Below, one piece after another: positions 9,404-17,012 of a stretch of DNA of 64,000 bases. The DNA comes from Perlabentimonas sp046542995 (GTDB taxonomy: Bacteria > Bacteroidota > Bacteroidia > Bacteroidales > Tenuifilaceae), in NCBI GenBank assembly GCA_046542995.1, contig JBKHAH010000004.1, positions 10,431 to 74,430 on the forward strand. Direction: 5' to 3'. Both the position numbers and the translations under genes were made by a program. Numbering within the stretch: the first letter of the stretch is position 1; every line of letters starts with the position of its first letter. The notes below the pieces were generated by a model. That model was not told the origin of the DNA. It worked only from the letters and a program-made list of their open reading frames with translations, and did no database searches.

Positions 9404-9473
9404 GCCAGGCAGCCAGCCAGAAATTCATTTCAAATTACAGGACTATTTCAGATTAGCTGCCTGGCCCTTTTTT
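9404..9473. terminator. Bidirectional terminator-like inverted repeat
   Basis: Arms 9404-9413 and 9456-9465 (GCCAGGCAGC / GCTGCCTGGC) pair perfectly across a 42-base loop. They are flanked by an A-tract on one side and a T-tract on the other, so both strands end in a U-run. It separates the HMA gene upstream from the pump operon. It could be a terminator, or an attenuator in front of the pump. No convincing TAnnTTTG box was seen between it and the pump start. Confidence 0.55.
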
Positions 9474-9495
9474 AAATTTTCAGTTTCAGAAAAAT

Positions 9496-9867
9496 TTAAT
9501 GGCAATTCTCTTTTTTGCTATCATGTTTCATCCTTTCGTACTTGCAGCAGGCGGGTAAGTTGTTATAAACATCATCGCTTGCCTTTACCTTTTTAGTATC
9601 GTGCCCAACTTCAGCTACATTTTTATGAAGGGTTTCAACCGAGACCTTTGAGGGAGAGTACTCTACGCTTAGCATTTGGTCGGATTGGCTCCATGTTGCA
9701 GAATGCACCCCTTCAACTTTAGCGGCATTCTCAATCCTAGTTTTACACATACCGCACAGCCCATAAACTTTGAATTCAGCTGTTTCGGAAGTTTCTTGTT
9801 TTGCACTTTGCGGTGTTCCTTGAATAACCCAAAGAGATAGTACTGTTAAGAAAAGTATTGTTTTCAT
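9496..9867 (-). CDS. Exported extended-HMA protein with LPxCC tail
   Basis: A 123-residue protein with a signal peptide (residues 1-20, ending near QGTPQSA) and one HMA module. The metal loop is GLCGMCKTRIE. A tail follows, VGHDTKKVKASDDVYNNLPACCKYER, which is nearly the same as the tails of both HMA modules in the CusB-like adaptor. This makes it a soluble periplasmic version of the adaptor's modules, plausibly a metal donor to the pump. It ends with a Lys/His-rich stretch and a final Cys-His. It lies between the Cys-rich 147-residue gene and the pump operon. Confidence 0.85.
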   Translation of the reverse strand: MKTILFLTVLSLWVIQGTPQSAKQETSETAEFKVYGLCGMCKTRIENAAKVEGVHSATWSQSDQMLSVEYSPSKVSVETLHKNVAEVGHDTKKVKASDDVYNNLPACCKYERMKHDSKKENCH

Positions 9868-9965
9868 AGTTATTGTTTTTCTCGTGAATAATATGATAAA
9901 TGGGGAGTATCTTTAAATGCTAAAGCACTAAAAACAAGTACATATATTAACCCCCAGATAAACAG

Positions 9966-10409
9966 CTATGAAATTGGGAAAGGAATCTTAAGGCTTTGGT
10001 ATAAAATATGTAAAAATTTACCCGCATTGGGCGGGTCTTTCTTGTTGAAACATTGACTTGGATAGGTTTCAAATTTATTGGGTAACTCAAAATAGATTGT
10101 TGAGTTGATAATAGCATGTAGAATAATCCTTGCTATTGCGTTAGTTTTTATTTCACTAGCAATAGCCTTATCAGTAGCAAGTATTTCCACCTCAGTTTCA
10201 CAGGCACATTCCTCAGTATCACATGCTCCTGCTTGAGCGTTGCAACTGGTTGGTGCTGATTCATTGTTGCAACAACTACCCTCAACAAAAAGCGATACGG
10301 ATGTTTCATTATTGCAACTGCAAATGTGATTAAACACAATAAAACCTCCAATGGCTGATATTAAGTAGCCACTTAAAATGATGGTAAGTATGTGTTTGAG
10401 TTTATTCAT
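9966..10409 (-). CDS. Cys-rich HYC_CC_PP-like membrane protein
   Basis: A 147-residue protein with one N-terminal hydrophobic segment (residues 8-26) followed by HICSCNNET, a Cys-Cys in EGSCCNNES, more cysteines (GACDTEECACETE) and a late DPPN. This order of His-x-Cys, Cys-Cys and Pro-Pro resembles the Bacteroidota HYC_CC_PP family, small metal-linked proteins often found beside copper genes. The function is unknown. The cysteines suggest metal binding outside the inner membrane. It is the first large gene of the leftward cluster. A TATTTTTG box sits only five bases before its ATG. Confidence 0.6.
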   Translation of the reverse strand: MNKLKHILTIILSGYLISAIGGFIVFNHICSCNNETSVSLFVEGSCCNNESAPTSCNAQAGACDTEECACETEVEILATDKAIASEIKTNAIARIILHAIINSTIYFELPNKFETYPSQCFNKKDPPNAGKFLHILYQSLKIPFPIS

Positions 10410-10413
10410 TTTG

Positions 10414-10439
10414 CAAAAATAATAAGTTTAGGTCTAAAC
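10414..10439 (-). promoter_or_regulatory. Putative -7 box and operator-like palindrome of the metal cluster
   Basis: On the minus strand TATTTTTG (10421-10414) matches the -7 consensus. Directly upstream is a 14-base palindrome GTTTAGGTCTAAAC (10426-10439, arms of 6). This is where a metal-responsive repressor or activator could bind, but no such regulator gene is in the window. With this box transcription would begin at or beside the ATG at 10409. Confidence 0.4.
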
Positions 10440-10449
10440 CCCCTTAAAG

Positions 10450-10593
10450 TTAGTAGCATCTACCTTTTGCAGGGCATGCACTGCAAATTGTGCTTTTCAT
10501 GCTTTTGCTTGCCGTTGATATTTTGTATATGCTCCATAATGTGTAAAATACCGCCAATGCAACTACTGATAATGCAAGAATTTCCTGAACCAT
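10450..10593 (-). CDS. FeoB-associated-type Cys-rich membrane peptide
   Basis: A 47-residue ORF from ATG 10593 to TAA 10450. It starts MVQEILALSVVALAVFYTLW, giving one N-terminal membrane helix, then a short basic stretch and a Cys-rich end TICSACPAKGRCY. This layout fits the FeoB-associated Cys-rich family (PF12669), which is usually encoded after feoB. Here no feoB is present and the peptide leads the heavy-metal cluster, 40 bases upstream of the Cys-rich gene. A role as an inner-membrane metal-binding accessory is inference. An upstream MITE-like insertion may have altered its promoter. Confidence 0.65.
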   Translation of the reverse strand: MVQEILALSVVALAVFYTLWSIYKISTASKSMKSTICSACPAKGRCY

Positions 10594-10616
10594 AATAATT
10601 TTAATGTTTATTCTTA

Positions 10617-10774
10617 CCATAGTTCGTTAAACTTTAATTTTTCGACTTCACTTCGACAGGCTCAGTGCAGGCAATTCAAAATGACAAACACCACAACAAC
10701 AGTAACTTAAGTTATGCTGAGCGAAGTCGAAGCATGTGCTGATTATTAGACTGTTATAAAAGCTTAACGAACTG
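10617..10774. mobile_element. MITE-like element with 15-bp terminal inverted repeats
   Basis: Arms AGTTCGTTAAACTTT (10621-10635) and its reverse complement with one mismatch (10759-10773) enclose about 150 bases with no ORF. Inside is a second inverted pair, TTCGACTTC (10641-10649) and GAAGTCGAA (10723-10731), plus a CTGAGCGAAGTCGAA-type sequence of the kind dispersed in many Bacteroidota genomes. The 9-base direct repeat TTATTCTTA occurs just outside both ends (10608-10616 and 10775-10783) and would fit a target-site duplication. It lies between two divergent genes. Confidence 0.55.
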
Positions 10775-10908
10775 TTATTCTTAATAACTCAAAAAAAATT
10801 GATTCTTTTTAATGTTAAACAAATTAGAAAAAAAAATGTTGTAACAATAAATCCAAACATGTATATAGGTAAATGTAATTTAAGTGTTAACAATTAATAT
10901 GTAAAACT

Positions 10909-11385
10909 ATGAAGAAGTCATTATTATTTCTAGGGTCAGGAATATTAGCAGGTTTTATCATCACGCTAATCATTATGTTTTTATCGGCTCAATCCATGAT
11001 GCTAAAAGAGAGCGAAAGCAAGTACTCATTTGAGAAATCGGTTGAACTATTTGAGCAATCCGCTCTTGAAAATGGTTGGAGTATACCCACAGTGCATGAT
11101 ATGCAGAAAACCATGAATAAATTTGATAAGGATGTACTAAATGCAAAAGTTTTCGAACTTTGTCATCCGGACCATGCTTACGAAATTTTAAGTCGTGATC
11201 GTGAGCGAATTGTCATGTCGATGATGCCTTGCAGAATTGCCATTTACGAGAAATCTGATGGCAAAACCTACATCTCGTGGATGAATACTGGGCTTATGGG
11301 GAGCATGATGAAGGGCGTTGTGCCTGAAGTAATGAAGGCCGCTTCAGTAGAAAGCGCGGAGATAGTTGAACCGCTTTTAAAATAA
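10909..11385 (+). CDS. Membrane-anchored DUF302 protein
   Basis: A 158-residue protein with one N-terminal membrane helix (residues 5-27, no clear cleavage site) and a DUF302 domain facing outward. The signature is divergent from the cytosolic copy at 1991-2383: FELCHPDHAYEIL replaces LGACNP, and MSMMPCRIAIYE holds the second conserved Cys. It is transcribed away from the metal cluster and ends at a strong terminator, so it is a single gene. Its neighbourhood suggests a metal-stress role. The molecular function is unknown. Confidence 0.85.
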   Translation: MKKSLLFLGSGILAGFIITLIIMFLSAQSMMLKESESKYSFEKSVELFEQSALENGWSIPTVHDMQKTMNKFDKDVLNAKVFELCHPDHAYEILSRDRERIVMSMMPCRIAIYEKSDGKTYISWMNTGLMGSMMKGVVPEVMKAASVESAEIVEPLLK

Positions 11386-11410
11386 AAAGTGATACTTCAA
11401 TAAACCTTTA

Positions 11411-11453
11411 AGAACCGTTGATGCTTTTACTGAATCAACGGTTCTTTTTTTTA
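11411..11453 (+). terminator. Rho-independent terminator after the DUF302 gene
   Basis: A perfect 12-bp stem (AGAACCGTTGAT / ATCAACGGTTCT, 11411-11422 and 11434-11445) is followed by a run of eight or more T. Confidence 0.9.
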
Positions 11454-11474
11454 TAAAACTTCATAAATTGTTTT

Positions 11475-11482
11475 TACATTTG
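11475..11482 (+). promoter_or_regulatory. Putative -7 box for the porin gene
   Basis: TACATTTG matches TAnnTTTG exactly and lies 28 bases before the chosen ATG at 11510, just after the preceding terminator. The box falls inside the longer reading that begins at 11468, which supports the shorter start. Confidence 0.5.
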
Positions 11483-11509
11483 GTTAATAGTAACCCAAAA
11501 ACCTATGCC

Positions 11510-12817
11510 ATGAAAAGAATCATTTTTTTGTTTATCATTCTATTCGCCATTTCAGGGAATATTTTTGGTCAGCTAACTCTTGATGGTCAGTTTCGCACCC
11601 GTGGCGAATACCGCGATGGGTATAGTGAGCTATCCTCAGACTTAAACCATCCAGCAACACTTGTGAACCAACGTTCAAGATTAATATTAAACTATTCCGA
11701 AAGCAATTTTGACTTTAGGTTTTCAGCGCAGGATGCCCGTGTTTGGGGCGAGAATTGGGCATCTATGCCAAACAATACGATACATATCTATGAGGCATGG
11801 GGAGCATACCGATTTAATGAGAAATTACGAATTAAGCTAGGTAGGCAGGAACTTAAGTACGACGACCAGCGCATTATGGCAGCTAGAAATTTCTCAATTA
11901 CAGGTGTTGCCTACGATGCAGTTAAGTTAGTGTATAATAATGAAGAGGGTAACCTTTTGCATATTGGTGGTATGATTAACAATTTAAATGATACTCCATT
12001 CCTTGATTACTATCCTACTTTTAAATACATGCTCTTTGTTTGGGGTGAAAGCGTTGTGTCAGAGGGCCTAAAAATCAATGCACTTAACTTTTTTGATGTT
12101 TCTCAGAATCCTGCTGAACCACATTTAATGTATGGTCGAAATACTCTTGGTGGCAACATTATTTATTCGCACGATAACCATTTTGGCGGGCGCTTAGGAT
12201 TATACTATCAGTTCGGTAACCATTGGATGGATTATGCTAATTATCTTGGGCAAGAGAGAGTTAGCGTTAGCGCATACAGCTATAATTCATCCGTTTGGTT
12301 TAAGCCAAATGATAATTTAAAGTTATCTTTAAATATTGACACCCATTCCGGTAACGATTGGTCGGAGCAATCCGATAAATTTACAGCCTACAACAGGCTA
12401 CTTAGTGCAGGTCATGCGTACTTAGGTTTTATGGATTATTTCACCTCAGCTGACCTTAGAGAGGTTCAGTGGGCTGGTATTCAGGATATTTTCATTAGGG
12501 CCGATGCGATTATCACGCCAAAGTTTAATTTGCAGGGAACAATCCACTACCTTATGCTTCAGAAAGGTTACCTGCCTCGTCCTAACCCTTTTAATCCATG
12601 GGTTGAGGTAGATAAAGGTTTGGGCACCGAGATTGATTTGGTTGCCAGATATAAGGTTAACAGTATGTTTAAACTTGAGGCAGCCTACATGGTAATGTTG
12701 CCAACGGAAACCATGGAGCAAATTAAACTTAATGGAAATGACGCTAAGTTTTCACACTTTTCTTACGTTTCAGTACTTTTTACTCCAAACTTTTTAAAAC
12801 GGCAAATAGGTGAATAG
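11510..12817 (+). CDS. Alginate-export-family outer-membrane beta-barrel protein
   Basis: A 435-residue outer-membrane porin-like protein. The ATG at 11510 is preferred over an upstream reading from 11468 because it opens directly with a signal peptide (MKRIIFLFIILFAISGNIFG, mature end QLTLDGQFR). The body shows the AlgE-like pattern: early FRTRGEYRDGY, LRIKLGRQELKYDDQRIM near residue 110, and alternating amphipathic strands to the end. It ends SVLFTPNF followed by KRQIGE rather than a terminal Phe. The family includes alginate and other diffusion channels. The substrate here cannot be read. It appears monocistronic. Confidence 0.85.
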   Translation: MKRIIFLFIILFAISGNIFGQLTLDGQFRTRGEYRDGYSELSSDLNHPATLVNQRSRLILNYSESNFDFRFSAQDARVWGENWASMPNNTIHIYEAWGAYRFNEKLRIKLGRQELKYDDQRIMAARNFSITGVAYDAVKLVYNNEEGNLLHIGGMINNLNDTPFLDYYPTFKYMLFVWGESVVSEGLKINALNFFDVSQNPAEPHLMYGRNTLGGNIIYSHDNHFGGRLGLYYQFGNHWMDYANYLGQERVSVSAYSYNSSVWFKPNDNLKLSLNIDTHSGNDWSEQSDKFTAYNRLLSAGHAYLGFMDYFTSADLREVQWAGIQDIFIRADAIITPKFNLQGTIHYLMLQKGYLPRPNPFNPWVEVDKGLGTEIDLVARYKVNSMFKLEAAYMVMLPTETMEQIKLNGNDAKFSHFSYVSVLFTPNFLKRQIGE

Positions 12818-12917
12818 AATATAGTTTAATCTAAATAAACATGGTTACTAATAATTGAAACAATAGTGTAAATCATCTGATGTAATTTGGCTTAATTTCG
12901 CACTATTATTAACCAAT

Positions 12918-13388
12918 ATGAAAAAAGTTAAAATGAGCGTTAAGATTTTAATACAATTATTAGTAACCATAATGTTTATTGCAGGAATTCTATTCTATTT
13001 TCACAGTAAAAATTTGGCAAAACAAAACCATTTTAAGGAAAATGGCATCCTAACGGAAGCAACAGTAACCAAACTCCAAAGTAGATATAAGAGTAGGCGA
13101 CGCTTATCAGGTAGGCTTAGGCTTTTAAGGAATTACGACATAGAAGTGAGTTACTTTACAAAAGAGAACCAGCCTGATACTAGTTCCAGCAAGAAGATTA
13201 TTGAAAGGGACGAGGATGGAGTTCTAAGGATGAACTTTGGAAAACCTCCTAAAATGGGAGAACTCGTAATAACCACCATTAGGGCAAAAAAAAATTATTA
13301 CAGTGAGATAAAAGAAGGCGATAAGATTGAAATTCTTTACCTCCCTGATGATATTGAGAAAGCCATGCTGAAAAGGGAGGTGGAGTAG
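12918..13388 (+). CDS. Small membrane protein, DUF3592-like
   Basis: A 156-residue protein with an N-terminal membrane helix (about 10-28) and a beta-rich soluble part. It begins with a GILTEATVTKLQSRYKSRRR segment, has YDIEVSYFT near residue 75 and ends GDKIEILYLPDDIEKAML. This strand order (new-value-for-VT, conversion of YxVxYxF, then GDKIxVxYxP) resembles DUF3592 proteins, usually with unknown roles in envelope or signalling contexts. The ATG is unambiguous. It lies 100 bases after the porin gene with no terminator seen between, so co-transcription is possible. Confidence 0.6.
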   Translation: MKKVKMSVKILIQLLVTIMFIAGILFYFHSKNLAKQNHFKENGILTEATVTKLQSRYKSRRRLSGRLRLLRNYDIEVSYFTKENQPDTSSSKKIIERDEDGVLRMNFGKPPKMGELVITTIRAKKNYYSEIKEGDKIEILYLPDDIEKAMLKREVE

Positions 13389-13639
13389 CGTTGTGACTTG
13401 CCAAACATGCTGATATTGCCTATCCGTTTGGCCAGACAGTCTCCCCTGACGTTTAAACATATTGTTATTGATTCGGGGAGGCATTTACCCAGGTTTCATT
13501 ATGCTCGGATTAATTATTAGACTACTTAGGACATTACTTTGAATGGAGAAGCTTGCATTTTGAATAATTATTTTCATGTTTTCATAAATCACCTTGTAAA
13601 AAGTAATAATTTTATAGAATTAATATAACTAACAATATT

Positions 13640-14305
13640 ATGCAAACAACCATAAAGGGAGCGCCATCCTTTAGCCATGTACATGTGGATTTATCTCCCG
13701 GAGAATCTGTATATTGTGAGCGGGGCGCAATGCAAGCCATGTCGGCAAATGTTGTGTTAAAATCTCAAACCAACGGAGGTTTCTTTTCTGCTCTAATTAA
13801 AAAGTTTTTAGGAGGGGAATCATTTTTTATCACTAAGTTCACTAACAATTCGCCTGGTGAGCAAAGAGTAACATTCTCGCAAACACAGCCCGGTGAAATT
13901 ATTGAATATAAGCTTGATGACGATCAGGTAATTCATCTAAAAAAGGGTGCTTATATAGCTGCAACCGAAAATGTTAAGTTTAAAGTAGCTTACGCAGGCT
14001 TTGGTTCTCTGATTGCTGGCGAAGGGCTGGTCAGGCTTAAGGTTACCGGCAAGGGAATTCTTTGGTTTGGTGGTTATGGTCGTGTACTCGAGAAAGATAT
14101 TGATGGGGAATTAGTGATAGATAGCGGCTATCTACTTGCCCATAAGGGTAAACTCAAGTTAAATGTAGGAATGGTAGGAGGTATTATATCTAGCATAACT
14201 TCAAAAGAGGGATTTATTACAAGAGTTAAAGGGGAAGGTACCGTGTATATCCAAACAAGAAGTGTCAGGGGGCTTGCAGCCTGGCTTAATAGCAAATTTA
14301 GATAA
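13640..14305 (+). CDS. AIM24 / TIGR00266-family protein, copy 1
   Basis: A 221-residue member of the AIM24 (TIGR00266) beta-helical family. Visible hallmarks are a GESVYCERGAMQAMS opening, a Gly-rich turn with LGGESFFITKF, a second GEGLVRLKVTGKGILWFGGYG, and a closing segment RVKGEGTVYIQTRS. There are no signal peptide or membrane helices, so it is cytosolic or peripheral. AIM24 relatives in mitochondria affect inner-membrane organisation. The bacterial function is not established. It is first of three tandem paralogues. Confidence 0.9.
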   Translation: MQTTIKGAPSFSHVHVDLSPGESVYCERGAMQAMSANVVLKSQTNGGFFSALIKKFLGGESFFITKFTNNSPGEQRVTFSQTQPGEIIEYKLDDDQVIHLKKGAYIAATENVKFKVAYAGFGSLIAGEGLVRLKVTGKGILWFGGYGRVLEKDIDGELVIDSGYLLAHKGKLKLNVGMVGGIISSITSKEGFITRVKGEGTVYIQTRSVRGLAAWLNSKFR

Positions 14306-14315
14306 GGAGGAAGCT

Positions 14316-15005
14316 ATGAAAATTGAAATTTTAAAGAAACCTGCCAATACGGTGGTAAAACTCAACTTAGAACCAAACGAGAAGGTTACCGCTGAGGCAG
14401 GTGCTATGATAGCCATGTCGTCTGAAATGACGGTCACAACTACTAATCATGAAAGGGAAAGGGGCAAAGGTGGCTTTTTAAGCGGCATAAAAAGAATGCT
14501 TGCAGGTGAGAGCTTCTTCCTTAATCATTTCTCATCGCCTGCTGGTGGTGAGCTGTTTTTGGCTACAACCCTACCTGGCGATATGGAATGTATTGAACTG
14601 GATGGAACCAAAAAACTGCTCGTTCAAGCAGGAGCATTTGTCGCAAAGGAGCCTAGTGTTTCTATGGATATTCGCTTTGACTTTGCCAAGAACTTATTCT
14701 CAGGCGAGCGTATGATATGGCTGGAGCTTTCAGGGAAAGGAAAGGTAATTATCGGTGTTTTTGGTGCGCTATATCCTGTTGAAATTAAAGATGAGTATGT
14801 TGTAGATACCGGAAATATTGCTGCGTATGAAAGCACGCTTGACTTTAGCGTTAAAAGGGTAGCAAAAAGCATATCATCAAGTATCTTTAGCGGAGAGGGG
14901 CTTGTTTGTCGATTTAAAGGGCAGGGTACTGTTTACTGCCAAACCCATGCCGACAAACGCTTTGGCTCATTACTCTCTCCATTACTAAAACCAATAAAAC
15001 AGTAA
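14316..15005 (+). CDS. AIM24 / TIGR00266-family protein, copy 2
   Basis: A 229-residue AIM24 paralogue. The ATG at 14316 is chosen because AAGGAGG (14304-14310) lies five bases upstream, an unusually good Shine-Dalgarno site for this phylum that overlaps the stop codon of copy 1. The longer reading from 14262 would overlap copy 1. Family segments are EKVTAEAGAMIAMS, LAGESFFLNHF, GERMIWLELSGKGKV and GEGLVCRFKGQGTVYCQTH. The three copies differ widely, so the duplication is old. They probably form one transcript and may assemble together. Confidence 0.9.
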   Translation: MKIEILKKPANTVVKLNLEPNEKVTAEAGAMIAMSSEMTVTTTNHERERGKGGFLSGIKRMLAGESFFLNHFSSPAGGELFLATTLPGDMECIELDGTKKLLVQAGAFVAKEPSVSMDIRFDFAKNLFSGERMIWLELSGKGKVIIGVFGALYPVEIKDEYVVDTGNIAAYESTLDFSVKRVAKSISSSIFSGEGLVCRFKGQGTVYCQTHADKRFGSLLSPLLKPIKQ

Positions 15006-15007
15006 TC

Positions 15008-15694
15008 ATGGATAAAAATATATTTCCTTTCACAATAGAGGGTTCTCCCGATTACAGCATTTTGACAGTCAAAATTCCTCAAGGAGAAACCCTGAAGGTT
15101 GAGGCGGGTGGTATGGTGTACATGAGCTCCAATCTAAAATTGAAAACAAAAATTGGTGGCGGTTTCAAGAGGATGCTCTCTGGCGAAAGCTTATTCATAT
15201 CGGAGTACTCTGCACCAGACGCTGAGGGAGAGATTGGTATAGCCCCTGCACTACCTGGAGATATTGCGCATATAAGTTTAAACAATGAGACCGTTTTTCT
15301 CCAGAATTCGGCCTACCTAGCCAGCGCAACAACCATTGATGTTGATGCAAAGTTTCAAGGCTTAACAAAAGGCTTTTTCTCTGGCGAAAAATTATTCCTT
15401 ATAAAATGTACTGGTAACGGCGATTTGTGGTTTAATACATACGGCGCTCTGCTTGAGATAGAAGTGGATGGGAACTACGTTGTTGATACTGGATATATTG
15501 TCGGCTTTACCGAGGGGCTCGAATACGATGTCCAAACTCTAGGGGGGTTAAGAAGCTTCTTCTTCTCTGGTGAAGGGTTGGTTTGTAAATTCTCTGGCAA
15601 GGGAAAATTGTGGATTCAAACACGTCTTGAACCAGCCTTTGTCCATTGGGCAAACGCTTTTAGGCGGGTTGTAAAAAAAGATAAAACGAATTAG
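15008..15694 (+). CDS. AIM24 / TIGR00266-family protein, copy 3
   Basis: A 228-residue AIM24 paralogue that starts two bases after the stop of copy 2. It carries GETLKVEAGGMVYMSS near residue 25, LSGESLFISEYS near residue 60, FSGEKLFLIKCTGNGDLWFNTYG near residue 128 and SGEGLVCKFSGKGKLWIQTR near the C-terminus. It has no membrane helices. The tight spacing indicates translational coupling within the three-gene set. A membrane-bound AraC regulator follows 23 bases later in the same direction and could be co-transcribed. Confidence 0.9.
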   Translation: MDKNIFPFTIEGSPDYSILTVKIPQGETLKVEAGGMVYMSSNLKLKTKIGGGFKRMLSGESLFISEYSAPDAEGEIGIAPALPGDIAHISLNNETVFLQNSAYLASATTIDVDAKFQGLTKGFFSGEKLFLIKCTGNGDLWFNTYGALLEIEVDGNYVVDTGYIVGFTEGLEYDVQTLGGLRSFFFSGEGLVCKFSGKGKLWIQTRLEPAFVHWANAFRRVVKKDKTN

Positions 15695-15717
15695 TAATAA
15701 GGTTTAAATTAGTATTT

Positions 15718-16842
15718 GTGTTTAAAGAAATTCTACTGTTAACCCCAATATATGTAACTCTTTTTTGGGCTATTGCATTAAATATTCATAGTAGGCGTTA
15801 TCATTTGCCAAAAGTCTTTCTTGGCTGGTTTATGGTAGCTGCTTTTTTTGTGTATTTATCGCACTTCTTCTATTTTACCGAAAGATTAACATCCTATTTT
15901 TATATTGATAGTGTTTATACCCTTGCCTATTTGCTGGTATATCCCATGTATCATGTATATGTTAGGCTGCTAACTGTTGATAGGTCTTTCTCAATTGGCA
16001 AGCATTTTAGGTACTTTGCAGTACCTGTCTTTATCTTCCTTTTAACAGTGTTAGGTTATGTTATTGCTGGTAAAAAGGAGGGTGAGCGCTTTATTGTTGA
16101 TGTGCTTTATGAAGGGTTTAAGCCTCAAGGCTTGCAAGTTTTCCTGTATATTGTTTTTGTTGCAGGACGTGTGGTTTTTCTTTTGCAAACCATCCTGTAT
16201 TTGTATTTAAGTTTTAAAATTATTCGTAAGCATAATCAAAAACTGCTTGATTATTACTCGAATATGGACGAGAGAAGGTTAACGTGGGTTCAGTTTTTTA
16301 ATTTCTGCTTTGCTTTCACAACAGTATCGAGTGCGGTTTTAGCAAGCCTCGGACGTAACCTGTTTTTGCAAAATGAGTGGCTATTAATTTTCCCTTCAGC
16401 AGTTTTTAGCACAATGCTATTTGCTATTGGACTTCTAGGATTTAATCAGCGTGCAACCTTTAAGGAGATTGACAGCTCCTACGATACTTCAGAGGAGGGG
16501 AGGCACACTTTGCATTTGAAAACTCAACTTGAGGATTTATTTGGGATAGAAAAAGTTTTTAAAAATCCTGACCTTAAAATATGGGATGTTTGCGAAATGC
16601 TTGGAACAAATAGAACCTACGTTTCAAAAATTATTAACAGGGAGTATGGTCGGAACTTTTGCTCTCATGTTAATCATTATAGAGTAGAGAATGCAAAGCT
16701 ACTAATTAAGCAGAATAAAAACCTAACCAACGAGCAAATTGCCGAGCTTTCTGGTTTTGGTACGATAAATTCTCTCTATCGAGTGTTTCAGTCTCATGAA
16801 AATATATCCCTTACGCAATTCAGGAAGAGTTTTAATGATTAA
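15718..16842 (+). CDS. Membrane-bound AraC-family transcriptional regulator
   Basis: A 374-residue protein with about seven hydrophobic helices in residues 5-245 and a cytosolic AraC-type helix-turn-helix in the last 100 residues (IWDVCEMLGTNRTYVSKIIN, then EQIAELSGFGTINSLYRVFQ). The second helix-turn-helix is well preserved. It starts with GTG at 15718; no in-frame ATG lies upstream of the first helix. This architecture is common in Bacteroidota and suggests that a membrane or envelope signal is passed directly to DNA. It lies right after the AIM24 genes, which are candidate targets or partners. Confidence 0.88.
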   Translation: MFKEILLLTPIYVTLFWAIALNIHSRRYHLPKVFLGWFMVAAFFVYLSHFFYFTERLTSYFYIDSVYTLAYLLVYPMYHVYVRLLTVDRSFSIGKHFRYFAVPVFIFLLTVLGYVIAGKKEGERFIVDVLYEGFKPQGLQVFLYIVFVAGRVVFLLQTILYLYLSFKIIRKHNQKLLDYYSNMDERRLTWVQFFNFCFAFTTVSSAVLASLGRNLFLQNEWLLIFPSAVFSTMLFAIGLLGFNQRATFKEIDSSYDTSEEGRHTLHLKTQLEDLFGIEKVFKNPDLKIWDVCEMLGTNRTYVSKIINREYGRNFCSHVNHYRVENAKLLIKQNKNLTNEQIAELSGFGTINSLYRVFQSHENISLTQFRKSFND

Positions 16843-16987
16843 ATCAGTATTAATCGCAAATCAATTTGTCATTTTTTAATCTATTTAGCGTTTTCAATAA
16901 AACTCCTGTATTACTTGTTTGGCCTAGAACTTCCATTTTTAAAATCCTTTAACAAAAGTTTAATGCTATTAGTACATTAAAATCACC

Positions 16988-16995
16988 TATTTTTG
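16988..16995 (+). promoter_or_regulatory. Putative -7 box for gldF
   Basis: TATTTTTG matches TAnnTTTG and lies 17 bases before the gldF ATG at 17013. Confidence 0.5.
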
Positions 16996-17012
16996 TCCCA
17001 AACTTTATTGTT

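Noticed and set aside
9404..9465. Riboswitch or attenuator in front of the pump gene
   Set aside because: The only structure is a single inverted repeat with a long loop and U-runs on both strands, which is better explained as a terminator. No known riboswitch core was seen.
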